Shown: in pieces, positions 42,720 through 52,841 of the stretch
Layout: every line of letters begins with the position of its first letter
How positions within the stretch are numbered: the first letter of the stretch is position 1
From: Lichenicoccus sp964242335
Lineage (GTDB): Bacteria; Pseudomonadota; Alphaproteobacteria; Acetobacterales; Acetobacteraceae
Direction: 5' to 3'
Length of the DNA: 64,000 nt
NCBI GenBank assembly: GCA_964242335.1
Contig: CAXTAY010000006.1
Span: 1-64,000 of the forward strand
Translations under genes and position numbers: made by a program
The notes under the pieces: generated by a model
Told to the model about the DNA's origin: nothing
The model's input: the letters and a program-made list of their open reading frames with translations, nothing else
Databases searched by the model: none

Positions 42720-43532
42720 TCAGCCGCGGCCGACGAACGGCATGTTGGTGGCCATCACGGTGAGGGTCTGGATGTTGGTGTCGAGCGGCAGCGAGGCCAT
42801 GAACAGCACCGTCCGGGCGACGTCCTTGACCCGCATCACCGGCTCGACCGCCATGTCGCCGTTCGCCTGCGGCACGCCCGACTGCATCTTCGCCGCCATC
42901 GGCGTGAGCGCGTTGCCGATGTCGATCTGGCCGCAGGCGATGTCGTGGGCGCGGCCGTCGAGCGACAGCGACTTGGTCATGCCGGTCACCGCGTGCTTGG
43001 TCGCGGTGTAGGCGATCGAGTTCGGCCGCGGCGCGTGGGCCGAGATCGACCCGTTATTGATGATGCGCCCCCCCTTCGGGCGCTGATGGCGCATCATGCG
43101 GAACGCGCCCTGGGCGCACAGGAACGCGCCGGTCAGGTTGATCGCGACCACGCTCGACCATTGCTCGAAGCTCAGCGCGTCGGGCGCTGCCGAGAGGCTG
43201 ATGCCGGCATTGTTGAACAGCAGGTCGAGCCGGCCGAACCTGGCCTGCACGGCGGCGAACAGCGCATCCACCGATGCCGGATCGGAGACGTCGGCGGGAT
43301 GCACCAGCGTCGGCGGGATCGCGGCGCCGGCGGCGGCGGCGGCGCGCGTCTGCTCCAGCGCCTCGCCGCGACGTCCGGCGAGCACCACCGACCAGCCCTG
43401 CGACAGCAGCGCCGTCGCCACCGCGCGCCCGATGCCGCTGCCGGCACCGGTGACGAGGGCGATGCGGCCGGCACCGGACCGGTTCCGGTCATGACCCTGA
43501 GCCTGGAGCTCGGGAGAAGCTGGTTCACTCAA
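42720..43532 (-). CDS. Short-chain dehydrogenase/reductase in sugar-acid cluster
   Basis: 270 aa from TTG 43532, which has a strong AGGAAGGA site and overlaps the lacI stop by 8 nt. TGAGSGIGRA, FNNAGIS, NNGSISAHAP (Ser) and YTATK are classical SDR motifs. The clustering with a sugar importer, lactonase and GntR-like repressor suggests oxidation or reduction of an imported sugar or sugar acid, which is inference from context. Confidence 0.87.
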   Translation of the reverse strand: MSEPASPELQAQGHDRNRSGAGRIALVTGAGSGIGRAVATALLSQGWSVVLAGRRGEALEQTRAAAAAGAAIPPTLVHPADVSDPASVDALFAAVQARFGRLDLLFNNAGISLSAAPDALSFEQWSSVVAINLTGAFLCAQGAFRMMRHQRPKGGRIINNGSISAHAPRPNSIAYTATKHAVTGMTKSLSLDGRAHDIACGQIDIGNALTPMAAKMQSGVPQANGDMAVEPVMRVKDVARTVLFMASLPLDTNIQTLTVMATNMPFVGRG

Positions 43533-44610
43533 CTCGTGGTCCTTCCTGTGGTGACGGTGCGCCGGCGGCGCGCGTGGTGCCGCGCGCGACGACGCTGAAG
43601 CCGACGTCGATCCGCATCTCCTGCGTCGCCTCGCCCGCATCCAGCAGGTCGATGATCATCGCACCGGCACGCCGGCCGAGATCGGTGAAATCGACGCGTA
43701 TCGTGGTCAGCGGCGGCACCATCTGCTGGCCGATCTCGAAATCGCCGAAGCCCAGCAGTGAGATATGCCGCGGCACCTCGATGCCGCGCCGTCGGCATTC
43801 CATCAGCGCACCGACCGCGGAGAGGTCGGAGACCGCGAATACCGCCTCGACGTCCGGCGCCTGGTCGAGCAGGGCCGCCATCGCCACCGCACCCTGCTGG
43901 AAGGAGAGCGGGATACGGCCGTCGGCGCGCACCAGGTCGGTCGGCAGCCGCGCCGCGCTCACGGTCTCGGCGAAACCGGCCAGCCTCGCCTCGCCGCGGG
44001 TGTCGTGCCGCTCGCCCTCGCGCGACGGACCGAGCGCGGCCAGCCGGCGATGTCCCAGGCCGAGCAGGAACGCGGCCGCGGCACTTCCGACGGCGTGGTT
44101 GGAGAAGCCGACGGCGCGATCGAGCGGCCGCTCCGGCAGCTCGGCGATCTCGATCACCGGCGGCCCGTCATGCGCGAGCAGTCGGCGCGTCGCCTCGCTG
44201 TGGTCGGATCCGACCAGCACCAGTGCCTCCGGGCGCCGCGACAGCAGGGTGCGCACCTGACGCTCCTCCTCGACGATGCTGTAGGTGGTGTAGCCGATCA
44301 GCAGCTCGTAGCCGCTGGGACGCAGCGCCTCGGTCAGGCCTTCGGCGAGGGCGGCGAAATTGCCGTTGGCGAGCGTCGGCAGCACCAGCCCGACGAAGCC
44401 GCTGCGTCGTGTCGCCAGCCCGCCCGCGGCACGATCCGGCACGTAGCCGAGCTGCAGCACCGCCCGCTGCACCCGGGCGCGCGTCTCCGGCAGCACCTGG
44501 GCCGGACGGATGAACACCCGGGTCACGGTCATGCGGGATACGCCGGCGAGCCGCGAGACGTCGCGCAGCGTCGCCTTGCGGACCGGTGCTGGGACGAGCG
44601 GATCGGTCAA
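43525..44610 (-). CDS. LacI-family repressor, GntR/IdnR-like
   Basis: 361 aa. An N-terminal LacI HTH (ATLRDVSRLAGVSRMTVTRVF) with hinge LGYVPDRAAGGLATRRS leads to a periplasmic-binding-protein-like sensor (VGLVLPTLANGNFAAL, LLIGYTTYSIVEEERQVRTLL). The GYVPDRAAGxLA and LIGxTxYSxxxEE segments are typical of gluconate-type (GntR) repressors. It starts at TTG 44610 with GAGGAGA at 5-nt spacing. It sits inside the ABC operon it probably controls; the likely operator is at 50405-50420. Confidence 0.88.
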   Translation of the reverse strand: MTDPLVPAPVRKATLRDVSRLAGVSRMTVTRVFIRPAQVLPETRARVQRAVLQLGYVPDRAAGGLATRRSGFVGLVLPTLANGNFAALAEGLTEALRPSGYELLIGYTTYSIVEEERQVRTLLSRRPEALVLVGSDHSEATRRLLAHDGPPVIEIAELPERPLDRAVGFSNHAVGSAAAAFLLGLGHRRLAALGPSREGERHDTRGEARLAGFAETVSAARLPTDLVRADGRIPLSFQQGAVAMAALLDQAPDVEAVFAVSDLSAVGALMECRRRGIEVPRHISLLGFGDFEIGQQMVPPLTTIRVDFTDLGRRAGAMIIDLLDAGEATQEMRIDVGFSVVARGTTRAAGAPSPQEGPRVE

Positions 44611-44638
44611 GACGTCTCCTCGCAGGCGACTGGTGGGA

Positions 44639-45547
44639 TCAGGGCGGCGGCGCGCCGCGCCGGTTCAGGTAGATCGCGTAGACCTCGCTGGTCGCGCAGA
44701 TAAACAGCCGGCCGCGATGGCGGCCGCCGAAGGTGACGTTGGAGACCGCCTGGGGCAGGCGGATCTTGCCGAGCAGCTCACCATCGGGGCTGACGCAGTG
44801 CACGCCGTCGCCGGCACTGGTCCAGATATTGCCGTCCTCGTCGCAGCGGAACCCGTCGGCGGCGCCGACCGACGGGGCGTAGAACGGGCGGCCGCGGCCG
44901 AGCTTCGGCGCGGTCGCGTCGACGATGTCGAAGGCCAGGATCTGGCGCTTGGCGGTGTCCTCCTGGAAGCGGCCGGTCTCGGCGACGTAGAGCCGGCTCT
45001 CGTCGGGGGAGAAGCACAGCCCGTTCGGACACTCGAAGGCGTCGCTGACGACGCCGAGCTTGCCGGTGCGCGGATCGAGCCTGTAGACGTGGCAGGGCAG
45101 CTCCTCGGGCGCGCGCTCGCCCTCGTAGTCCATCATGATGCCGTAATGCGGATCGGTGAACCAGATCGAGCCGTCCGACTTCACGACGACGTCGTTCGGC
45201 GAGTTCAGCCGCTGCCCCTGGTAGCGGTCGGCGAGCACGGTGACGCGGCCGTCATGCTCGGTGCGCACCACCGACCGGGCGCCGTGCAGGCAGGAGATCA
45301 GCCTGCCTTCCTGGTCCCGGGTGTGGCCGTTGGCGAAGTGGCTCGGCTGGCGGTAGACCGAGACGCCCTGGCCCTCGATCCAGCGCAGGATCCGGTTGTT
45401 GGGGATGTCGCTGAACAGCAGGCAGCCGGCATCGCCGAACCACACCGGCCCCTCGGTCCAGCGGCAGCCCTCGGCGATCCGCTCCAGTGCGGCGTTGCCC
45501 AGGATGTAGCGTCCGAAGCGCTTGTCGACGACCTCGAAGTGGCTCAC
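44639..45547 (-). CDS. SMP-30/gluconolactonase family sugar lactonase
   Basis: 302 aa from GTG 45547, four nt after the binding-protein stop; ATG 45604 would overlap that gene by about 50 nt. A six-bladed propeller with metal ligands in EGPVW (Glu), NSPNDVVV (Asn) and GAADGFRCDEDGNIW (Asp). Enzymes of this family open sugar lactones to aldonic acids. In the cluster it would supply aldonates for the idonate/gluconate dehydrogenases. No signal peptide with this start, so it would act in the cytoplasm. Confidence 0.88.
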   Translation of the reverse strand: MSHFEVVDKRFGRYILGNAALERIAEGCRWTEGPVWFGDAGCLLFSDIPNNRILRWIEGQGVSVYRQPSHFANGHTRDQEGRLISCLHGARSVVRTEHDGRVTVLADRYQGQRLNSPNDVVVKSDGSIWFTDPHYGIMMDYEGERAPEELPCHVYRLDPRTGKLGVVSDAFECPNGLCFSPDESRLYVAETGRFQEDTAKRQILAFDIVDATAPKLGRGRPFYAPSVGAADGFRCDEDGNIWTSAGDGVHCVSPDGELLGKIRLPQAVSNVTFGGRHRGRLFICATSEVYAIYLNRRGAPPP

Positions 45548-45551
45548 CGGC

Positions 45552-46667
45552 TCAGCGGCCCCAGATGCGGGCGTAGACGTCGCGGTAGCCGTTGCTGGGG
45601 TCATAGAGATCCTGCTTGCCGCCGTCGAGGTCGATGTTCTTGCTGGTCACCAGGTGCACCGGGGTGACGTAGCGGGAGGGAGGCTGCCCGGCGAAGGCAC
45701 GGTTCAGCTCGTCGATGGTCTGCCAGCCATGCAGCTGCAGCGGCTCGGGGACGGTCGCCGCCTGATACTGGCCAGAGCGGATCCGCTCGAACGCCGAGTT
45801 GCTGCCGTCGCCGGCGCTGATGTTCACCGGCGGCCCTGCCGGCTCGCGGCCGGCCGAGATCAGCGGCGGCCCGATGAAGTCGAAATACAGGTCGTTGATG
45901 CCGAGGCTGTAGGTCCACTTGGCGCCGTAGCGCCCGAGCAGCGAGGTGGTCAGCGGCGGCATGCGGGTCGAGGTCTGGTCGAGCGGCGTATCCTCGAAGG
46001 CGAGCACCTTGCAGCCGGCGCACTTCTCGACCGTCTCGCGCATCCAGTTGCCCTTGGCCAGCGCCATCGCGTAGGCGCTGTCGGCGAACACGACGACGTT
46101 GGCATGGCCGCCGCTGCTGGCGATCGCGTAGTCGGCGGCGACCTCCGCGACCCGGTGGTTGTCGCTAGTCACGTTGGTGAACAGCTCGCCCTGCAGCATC
46201 GGCCCCGGCGTCGGGCCGCCGTGCCAGGCCACCAGCTTGATGCCCTGGCTCACCGCCTGGTGGATGATGCTCGCGTTCTGCACCGCATCGAACCCGCCGA
46301 CGATGATGCCGTCCGGCTTGAGCGCGATCGCCTGGCTGAACGCGGACTGGATGCCCGAGACGCTGCCCTGACCGTCGATGATCCTCACCTTCCAGCCGAT
46401 CCGCGTCGCCGCCTGCTTGACGCCGTCGCTGACCCCCTGGATGCCGCCGTTCCGCATGTCGCCGGCGACGTAGACGATGGTCTTGCCGGAGGCCGCATGC
46501 GGACCGCTGGTCGGGCCGCCCCATTTCTCTGCCGGCGAGGTGGCCGTGCTGACCGCCTGCCGGGCCTGATCGAGCGTGTCGTCGGCGCGTGCCGAGCCGG
46601 AATGGCCGAGCAGGGCCCCGAGGCAGGCGGCGGCGGCCAGCTTGCTGCCGGTGTGAAGGACGTCCAT
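45552..46667 (-). CDS. Sugar ABC transporter periplasmic substrate-binding protein
   Basis: 371 aa. The signal peptide ends near SGSARA-DDTLDQ; the mature domain is a type-1 (ribose-like) periplasmic-binding fold (KTIVYVAGDMRNGGIQGVSDGV, LKPDGIIVGGFDA, VAWHGGPTPG). ATG 46667 has GGGAGAG. It partners with the adjacent ATPase and permease for import of a sugar or sugar acid. The sequence ACLGALLG with several Cys near the start is not a clear lipobox, so a soluble protein is favoured. Confidence 0.9.
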   Translation of the reverse strand: MDVLHTGSKLAAAACLGALLGHSGSARADDTLDQARQAVSTATSPAEKWGGPTSGPHAASGKTIVYVAGDMRNGGIQGVSDGVKQAATRIGWKVRIIDGQGSVSGIQSAFSQAIALKPDGIIVGGFDAVQNASIIHQAVSQGIKLVAWHGGPTPGPMLQGELFTNVTSDNHRVAEVAADYAIASSGGHANVVVFADSAYAMALAKGNWMRETVEKCAGCKVLAFEDTPLDQTSTRMPPLTTSLLGRYGAKWTYSLGINDLYFDFIGPPLISAGREPAGPPVNISAGDGSNSAFERIRSGQYQAATVPEPLQLHGWQTIDELNRAFAGQPPSRYVTPVHLVTSKNIDLDGGKQDLYDPSNGYRDVYARIWGR

Positions 46668-46680
46668 GAAAGCGCTCTCC

Positions 46681-47693
46681 CTATGTGCTTCTTGCCGGGC
46701 GGCGCCCGGTCCAGCTGGCGAGTCCGATCGCCACCAGCAGCGTCGCGCCGTTGAAGGCCGGCTCCACCCAGAAGGCGCCACCGAGCTGCTCGATGCCGGA
46801 GATGCCGATGGCGAGGATGACCACGCCGACGATGGTGCCCCAGATATTGACGCGTCCCGGCGTGATCGTGGTCGAGCCGAGGAAGGCGCCGACCAGGGCC
46901 GGGAGCAGGAACTCGAGCCCGACGCTGGCCTGGCCGAGCCGCAGGCGTGCCGCCAGCATCACCCCGGCGATCGCAGTGATGCCGCCCGAGGTCATGAAGG
47001 CGAGCATGACGTAGCGTCGGGTCGGGATGCCGTTGAGCTCGGCGGCGCGCGGGTTGGCGCCGATCGCATACAGGTAGCGGCCGAGCGGCGTGTAGACCGA
47101 GATCAGCCAGAGCAGCACGGCAAGGCCGGCGACGTAGAAGGCCGGGGCAGGGATGCCGAACAGGCTCGCCGTCTCGATGACGAAGAAGGAGGGCGACAGG
47201 TGGCCGATGAGCTGCCGGCCGTCGGTCCACCACAGCGCGATCGCGTAGGTCACGGTGCCGGTGCCCAGTGTCGCGATGAAGCTGTCGATCTGCGCCACCT
47301 CGACCAGGATCCCGTTGACCAGGCCGAACAGGATGCCGAGCGCGATCACGGCCAGCACCGCGAGCGGCCAGGGCACGCCGTCGATCTGGAACGAGATCGC
47401 CAGGATGTGCCACAGCACGACCCCGTAGCCGACAGTGAGGTCGATCTTGCCGGTCATCATCGGCACCGTGGCCGCCAGCGACAGCATCGCGATCACGCCC
47501 TTGTCGCTGAGCAGCGAGCGGACGTTGAGCCAGGTCGGGAAGGTGTCGGGCAGCAGCAGCGAGAACAGCACGGCGAGCAGCACCGCCAGCAGCACCAGCC
47601 CGTAGACCGGCAGCAGGTGCGCGATCCGCCTGCCGATCGAGGCGCCCGCCAGCGCGCCGGGTGCCGGCTCCAGCGCGGTCGATTTCAGCGAGT

Positions 47694-47697
<4 letters not shown>
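46681..47697 (-). CDS. Sugar ABC transporter permease (RbsC type)
   Basis: 338 aa with about 10 membrane segments. The MTGKIDLTVGYGVVLWH loop and the EAA-like IGANPRAAELNGIPTRRYVMLAF motif characterise ribose/monosaccharide permeases. Its ATG overlaps the ATPase stop (ATGA). A single permease gene implies a homodimer in this system. Confidence 0.92.
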
Positions 47698-49262
<1,565 letters not shown>

Positions 49263-49289
49263 GCCGTGTCTCCTGATCGCCGTCGCGGC

Positions 49290-50345
49290 TCAGCCGATAT
49301 CCAGCTGCACCTTGATCGCCCGCTGCCGGTCGCCGGCGAGCGCGAAGGCGGCGTTCGCCTCGTGCAGCGGGAAGCGCTGCGACAGGATCGGGGCGACGTC
49401 GATGCGCCCGGAGGCCAGCGCCTCGACGGCGTGCGCGAACTCCTCATGGAAGCGGAACGAGCCCACCAGGTCGATCTCGCGCGCCATCAGCAGGTTCACC
49501 GGCAGCGGCACCGCCCCCGGCGGCAGCATGCCGAGCTGGACGATCCGCCCGCCGGCGCGCATCAGCGACGGCATGCCGACGATCGAGGCGGCGGCGCCGG
49601 TGGCCTCCAGCGCCACCTCGAAGCCGCCGCGCGCCTCGGCCGACGCCGCCAGGCGCTCGGGCTCGGCCCGCACGTCGATGGTCTCGGCAGCCCCCATCGC
49701 GCGCGCGATGCGCAGCGGCGGCTCGAACAGGTCGGTGACGGTGCAGCTGGCGGCCCCCGCGTGAAGTGCGGCCGCCAGGGACAGCAGCCCGATCGGCCCG
49801 GCACCGGCGATCAGCACGTGACGGCCGGCGACCTCGCCGGCGCGGCGCACCCCGTGCAGCGCCACCGCCAGCGGCTCGGCGCAGGCGGCGACGGGGTAGG
49901 GCATGTCGGGGGGCACCGCCACGCACTGGTCGGCACGGACGACCACGCTCTCGCTGAACGCGCCCTGGACGTGCGGCGAGCGGGCAGCACTGCCGAGGAA
50001 GCGCATGTTGCGGCACAGATTGCTCCGCCCGGCGCGGCAGAAGCCGCAGCGCAGGCAGGGGCGGCTCGGATCGATCGCCACATGGCTGCCGACTGCGACA
50101 CCGGCGGGCACCGGCCAGTCCGGATGCGGCAGCAGCTCGACCACGTCGCCCGCAACCTCGTGGCCGAGCGTCAGCGGCTCGCGCAGCTTGAAGTCGCCGA
50201 CGCCGCCCTTGTTGAAGTAGGAGAGATCGGAGCCGCAGATGCCGCCGCAGGCGACCCGGACCCGCGCCTCGCCTGGTTCGAGCGCGCGTTCGCGGCGCTC
50301 CTCTACCCGCAGGTCGTGCGCTGCGTGCAGCACGGCAGCCAGCAT
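49290..50345 (-). CDS. idnD: Zinc-dependent L-idonate 5-dehydrogenase
   Basis: 351 aa medium-chain dehydrogenase. GGICGSDLSYFNKGG and GHEVAGDVVEL hold catalytic-zinc residues; CLRCGFCRAGRSNLC (four Cys) binds structural zinc; IAGAGPIGLL is the NAD(P) loop. NMRFLGSAARSPHVQGAFSE is typical of L-idonate 5-dehydrogenases, which make 5-keto-gluconate. ATG 50345 (GGGAGAGAG upstream) is preferred to TTG 50363. It is the first gene of the minus-strand ABC operon and diverges from idnO. Confidence 0.85.
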   Translation of the reverse strand: MLAAVLHAAHDLRVEERRERALEPGEARVRVACGGICGSDLSYFNKGGVGDFKLREPLTLGHEVAGDVVELLPHPDWPVPAGVAVGSHVAIDPSRPCLRCGFCRAGRSNLCRNMRFLGSAARSPHVQGAFSESVVVRADQCVAVPPDMPYPVAACAEPLAVALHGVRRAGEVAGRHVLIAGAGPIGLLSLAAALHAGAASCTVTDLFEPPLRIARAMGAAETIDVRAEPERLAASAEARGGFEVALEATGAAASIVGMPSLMRAGGRIVQLGMLPPGAVPLPVNLLMAREIDLVGSFRFHEEFAHAVEALASGRIDVAPILSQRFPLHEANAAFALAGDRQRAIKVQLDIG

Positions 50346-50404
50346 CGAACTCTCTCCCGTCAACGCTTCTTGATGGACCCGTTACTTGCCGCCGGGGCCT
50401 TGCA

Positions 50405-50420
50405 ATGTGACCGTGCACAT
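50405..50420. promoter_or_regulatory. Candidate GntR/IdnR-type operator between idnD and idnO
   Basis: ATGTGACCGTGCACAT has perfect 5-bp arms (ATGTG/CACAT) around a 6-nt centre. It matches 12 of 16 positions of the E. coli GntR/IdnR operator consensus as I recall it (ATGTTACCGGTAACAT). It sits in the 192-nt gap between the divergent idnD and idnO starts, in a cluster that also encodes a GntR-like LacI repressor. Confidence 0.5.
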
Positions 50421-50497
50421 AGCTATGGCATTCTCTCCGGGGCGGCGAAAGCCCTTTCCACTCGATCCGGCCCGATGCGGCCCAACGTAGCGAAGCA

Positions 50498-50513
50498 GCC
50501 CGTCATCACGGGC
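50498..50513 (+). promoter_or_regulatory. Small hairpin in the idnO leader
   Basis: GCCCGT-CATC-ACGGGC, a 6-bp perfect stem with a 4-nt loop, ends 24 nt before the idnO start codon and about 10 nt upstream of its AGGGAG site. It may affect translation or mark a 5' leader; no riboswitch is recognised. Confidence 0.3.
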
Positions 50514-50537
50514 GGCATAGACAGGGAGTGCGCCCAC

Positions 50538-51311
50538 ATGGCCTCGGACCTGTTCGACCTGAGCGGCCGTCTTGCCCTGGTGACCGGTGCCAGCCAGGGC
50601 ATCGGGCTGGCGCTGGCGCGTGGGCTCGCCGAGGCCGGAGCACGCGTGGTGCTGAACGGGCGCGACGGCGCGCGGCTGAAGACGGCGGCGGCCGGGCTGG
50701 GCGAGGCGGCGCTGTCGCCGGCCGACGGTCTCGGCGTGTTCGACGTCACCGATCCCGAGGCGGTGCAGGCGGGGGTGTCGCGGATCGAACGCGAGGCCGG
50801 CGCGATCGAGATCCTGGTCAACAACGCCGGCATCCAGCGACGCATGCCGCTCGCCGAGTTCCCGGTCGAGACCTGGCGCGAGGTGATGCGCAGCAACGTC
50901 GACAGCGTGTTCTTCGTCGGCCAGGCGGTGGCGCGGCACATGATCGGGCGCGGCCGCGGCAAGATCATCAACATCGCCAGCCTGCAGAGCGAGGTCGGAC
51001 GGCCGACGATCGCGCCGTACACCGCCTCCAAGGGGGCGGTGAAGATGCTGACACGCGGCATGTGCGCCGACTGGGCGAAGCACGGGCTGCAGATCAACGC
51101 GATCGGGCCGGGCTATTTCGAGACCGAGCTGAACCGGCCGCTGCGCGAGGATGCGACGTTCGATGCCTGGCTGCGCGGCCGCACCCCGGCCGGCCGCTGG
51201 GGCAGGGTCGAGGAGCTGTGCGGCGCCGCGGTGTTCCTCGCCTCGCGCGCCTCGGACTTCGTCAACGGCCAGGTGATCTACGTCGATGGCGGCGTGCTGT
51301 CGGTGCTGTAG
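50538..51311 (+). CDS. idnO: Gluconate 5-dehydrogenase-type SDR
   Basis: 257 aa. LSGRLALVTGASQGIGLALARGLAEAGA, VNNAGIQRRMPL, NIASLQSEVGR and YTASKGAVKM are strongly reminiscent of IdnO/gluconate 5-dehydrogenase, which reduces 5-keto-gluconate to gluconate. ATG 50538 follows AGGGAG. It is divergent from idnD, so the pair gives an idonate-to-gluconate route. A 2-hydroxyacid dehydrogenase follows 16 nt downstream. Confidence 0.87.
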   Translation: MASDLFDLSGRLALVTGASQGIGLALARGLAEAGARVVLNGRDGARLKTAAAGLGEAALSPADGLGVFDVTDPEAVQAGVSRIEREAGAIEILVNNAGIQRRMPLAEFPVETWREVMRSNVDSVFFVGQAVARHMIGRGRGKIINIASLQSEVGRPTIAPYTASKGAVKMLTRGMCADWAKHGLQINAIGPGYFETELNRPLREDATFDAWLRGRTPAGRWGRVEELCGAAVFLASRASDFVNGQVIYVDGGVLSVL

Positions 51312-51327
51312 GAATGGAGAAGCCATC

Positions 51328-52263
51328 GTGAGCGTCAAGCTGCTGCAGCTCTGCCCGCTGCTGCCCTCGCACCAGACGCTGCTCGAGCAGCGCTACGCGG
51401 TGCATCGCTGGCCGGAGCCAACGTTGCGGGAGGCGTGGCTGCGCGAGCACGGCGCCGAGGTGCGCGCCGTGGTGACCGGCGGGCATCAGGGGATCGACAG
51501 CGCGCTGGTGGCGCGTCTGCCGGCGCTCGGTATCGTCGCGATCAACGGCGTCGGCTACGACCGGGTCGATGTCGAGGCGATGCGTGCCGCCGGCGTGCGT
51601 GTCACCAACACCCCCGACGTGCTCACCGACGACGTCGCCGATCTCGCGATCGCGCTCATGCTCAACGTGATGCGCCGCCTGCCCGCCGCCGAGCAGCACG
51701 TGCGCGCCGGGCTGTGGCCGAGCACCCAGCCGCCGCTCGCGCGCCGCGCCTCGGGACGGCGCTACGGCATCGTCGGGCTGGGGCGCATCGGGCGCGCGAT
51801 CGCCGCGCGGCTCGAGGGCTTCGGCGGCAGCATCGCCTATACCGGGCCGTCGCCGAAGCAGACCGAGCACACCTACCATGCCGAGCTGCTTGGGCTGGCG
51901 GAGGCATCCGAGGTGCTGTTCATCGCCACCGCCGCGTCGGGGCAGACCAGGGGGATCGTCGACCGGCCGATCCTCGACGCGCTCGGCGCCGAAGGCGTGC
52001 TGATCAACATCGCCCGCGGCTCGATCGTCGACGAGCCGGCACTGGTGGCGGCCCTGCTCGAGGGTCGGCTCGGCGGCGCCGGCCTAGACGTGTTCGTCGA
52101 CGAGCCCAACGTGCCCGAGGCGCTGCTGGCCCTGCCGCAGGTGGCGCTGGCGCCGCACGTCGGCAGCGCCACCGCGGAGACCCGCGATGCGATGGGCCGG
52201 CTGATGCTCGACAACCTCGAGGCGTTCTTCAACGACCGCCCGCTGCTGACCCCGGTGGTGTAG
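51328..52263 (+). CDS. D-isomer 2-hydroxyacid dehydrogenase (glyoxylate/2-ketogluconate reductase type)
   Basis: 311 aa from GTG 51328 with GGAGAAG upstream. GIVGLGRIGRAIA is the NAD(P) loop; catalytic Arg (NIARGSIVDEP), Glu (DVFVDEPNVP) and His (APHVGSAT) are present. It is slightly shorter than most family members at the N-terminus. In this operon a 2-ketogluconate or hydroxypyruvate reductase role is likely but unproven. It ends at palindromic repeat copy 3. Confidence 0.87.
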   Translation: MSVKLLQLCPLLPSHQTLLEQRYAVHRWPEPTLREAWLREHGAEVRAVVTGGHQGIDSALVARLPALGIVAINGVGYDRVDVEAMRAAGVRVTNTPDVLTDDVADLAIALMLNVMRRLPAAEQHVRAGLWPSTQPPLARRASGRRYGIVGLGRIGRAIAARLEGFGGSIAYTGPSPKQTEHTYHAELLGLAEASEVLFIATAASGQTRGIVDRPILDALGAEGVLINIARGSIVDEPALVAALLEGRLGGAGLDVFVDEPNVPEALLALPQVALAPHVGSATAETRDAMGRLMLDNLEAFFNDRPLLTPVV

Positions 52264-52264
52264 A

Positions 52265-52367
52265 GCAAGGGCATCGCCCCTTGACCTCATCAGAGACAAG
52301 CCTCTGTGCCGGAATCGGGGTCTGGGGCCCGCGGCCCCAGCGGATCAAGGGCGGAGCCCTTGGCTTG
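52265..52367. repeat. Dispersed palindromic intergenic repeat, copy 3
   Basis: Contains CAAGGG-catcg-CCCCTTG-like (52266-52283), the central CTGGGGCC-CGC-GGCCCCAG (52322-52340), and CAAGGGC-gga-GCCCTTG (52346-52362), with AATCGGGGT before the centre as in copy 2. Its 3' end overlaps the last codons of the convergent SnoaL-like gene. Confidence 0.7.
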
Positions 52368-52755
52368 CCTTTTCTGCATCCCGCTCAGGGACGTCACGGA
52401 TGTCGAAGCGGCTGACCTTGCCGTCCCGGAAGCGGAAGACGTGTCCGACCAGCTTGTCCTCGAGCCCGTGCGTCTGATCGTGCAGCGGTCTGCCCTCGAG
52501 GTCGCGCACGGTCTGTCGCACCATCACGACGATCGAGCCGTCGGCCGCCGCGTCGAACCGGACCGGCTCGACCTGCGCGCGGATCATGCCCCACTGCCGC
52601 GTCCAGTACTCCCGAACCGCCTCGCGGCCATGGACGTGGCCGCCATCCATGCCGTTTGCCCAGAGCACATCCTCGGCGAGGCTGGCCAACACGCCGTCCG
52701 CGTCGCGCGCGTTGAAGCGGTCGTACATCTGCCTGAGGGCGTCCATGTCGTGCAT
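52345..52755 (-). CDS. SnoaL-like / nuclear transport factor 2 family protein
   Basis: 136 aa. LRQMYDRFNARDADGVLASLAEDVLW, GREAVREYWTRQWG and VGHVFRFRDGKVSRFDIRD form the cone-shaped alpha+beta barrel of SnoaL/NTF2-like proteins, a fold used for hydrolases, isomerases and ligand binders. The last ~9 residues (EKASQGLRP) come from repeat copy 3. It diverges from the MarR gene over a shared operator region, so it is probably the regulated gene. Confidence 0.78.
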   Translation of the reverse strand: MHDMDALRQMYDRFNARDADGVLASLAEDVLWANGMDGGHVHGREAVREYWTRQWGMIRAQVEPVRFDAAADGSIVVMVRQTVRDLEGRPLHDQTHGLEDKLVGHVFRFRDGKVSRFDIRDVPERDAEKASQGLRP

Positions 52756-52800
52756 CAGCTGTTCCCCCGCCGGTACGGTAATGCTCGCTCGCTCCAGCAG

Positions 52801-52832
52801 CTATGCGATATAATAGGCACCTATGCAATAGG
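52801..52832. promoter_or_regulatory. MarR promoter with overlapping palindromes
   Basis: Consensus -10 hexamer TATAAT (52809-52814) lies between two half-palindromic elements: CTATGCGATATAATAG (52801-52816) and CCTATGCAATAGG (52820-52832; 5-bp arms, 3-nt centre). CTATGC repeats directly. No good -35 is seen. This is the layout of a MarR autoregulatory operator between divergent genes. Confidence 0.55.
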
Positions 52833-52841
52833 TTGGATTTG

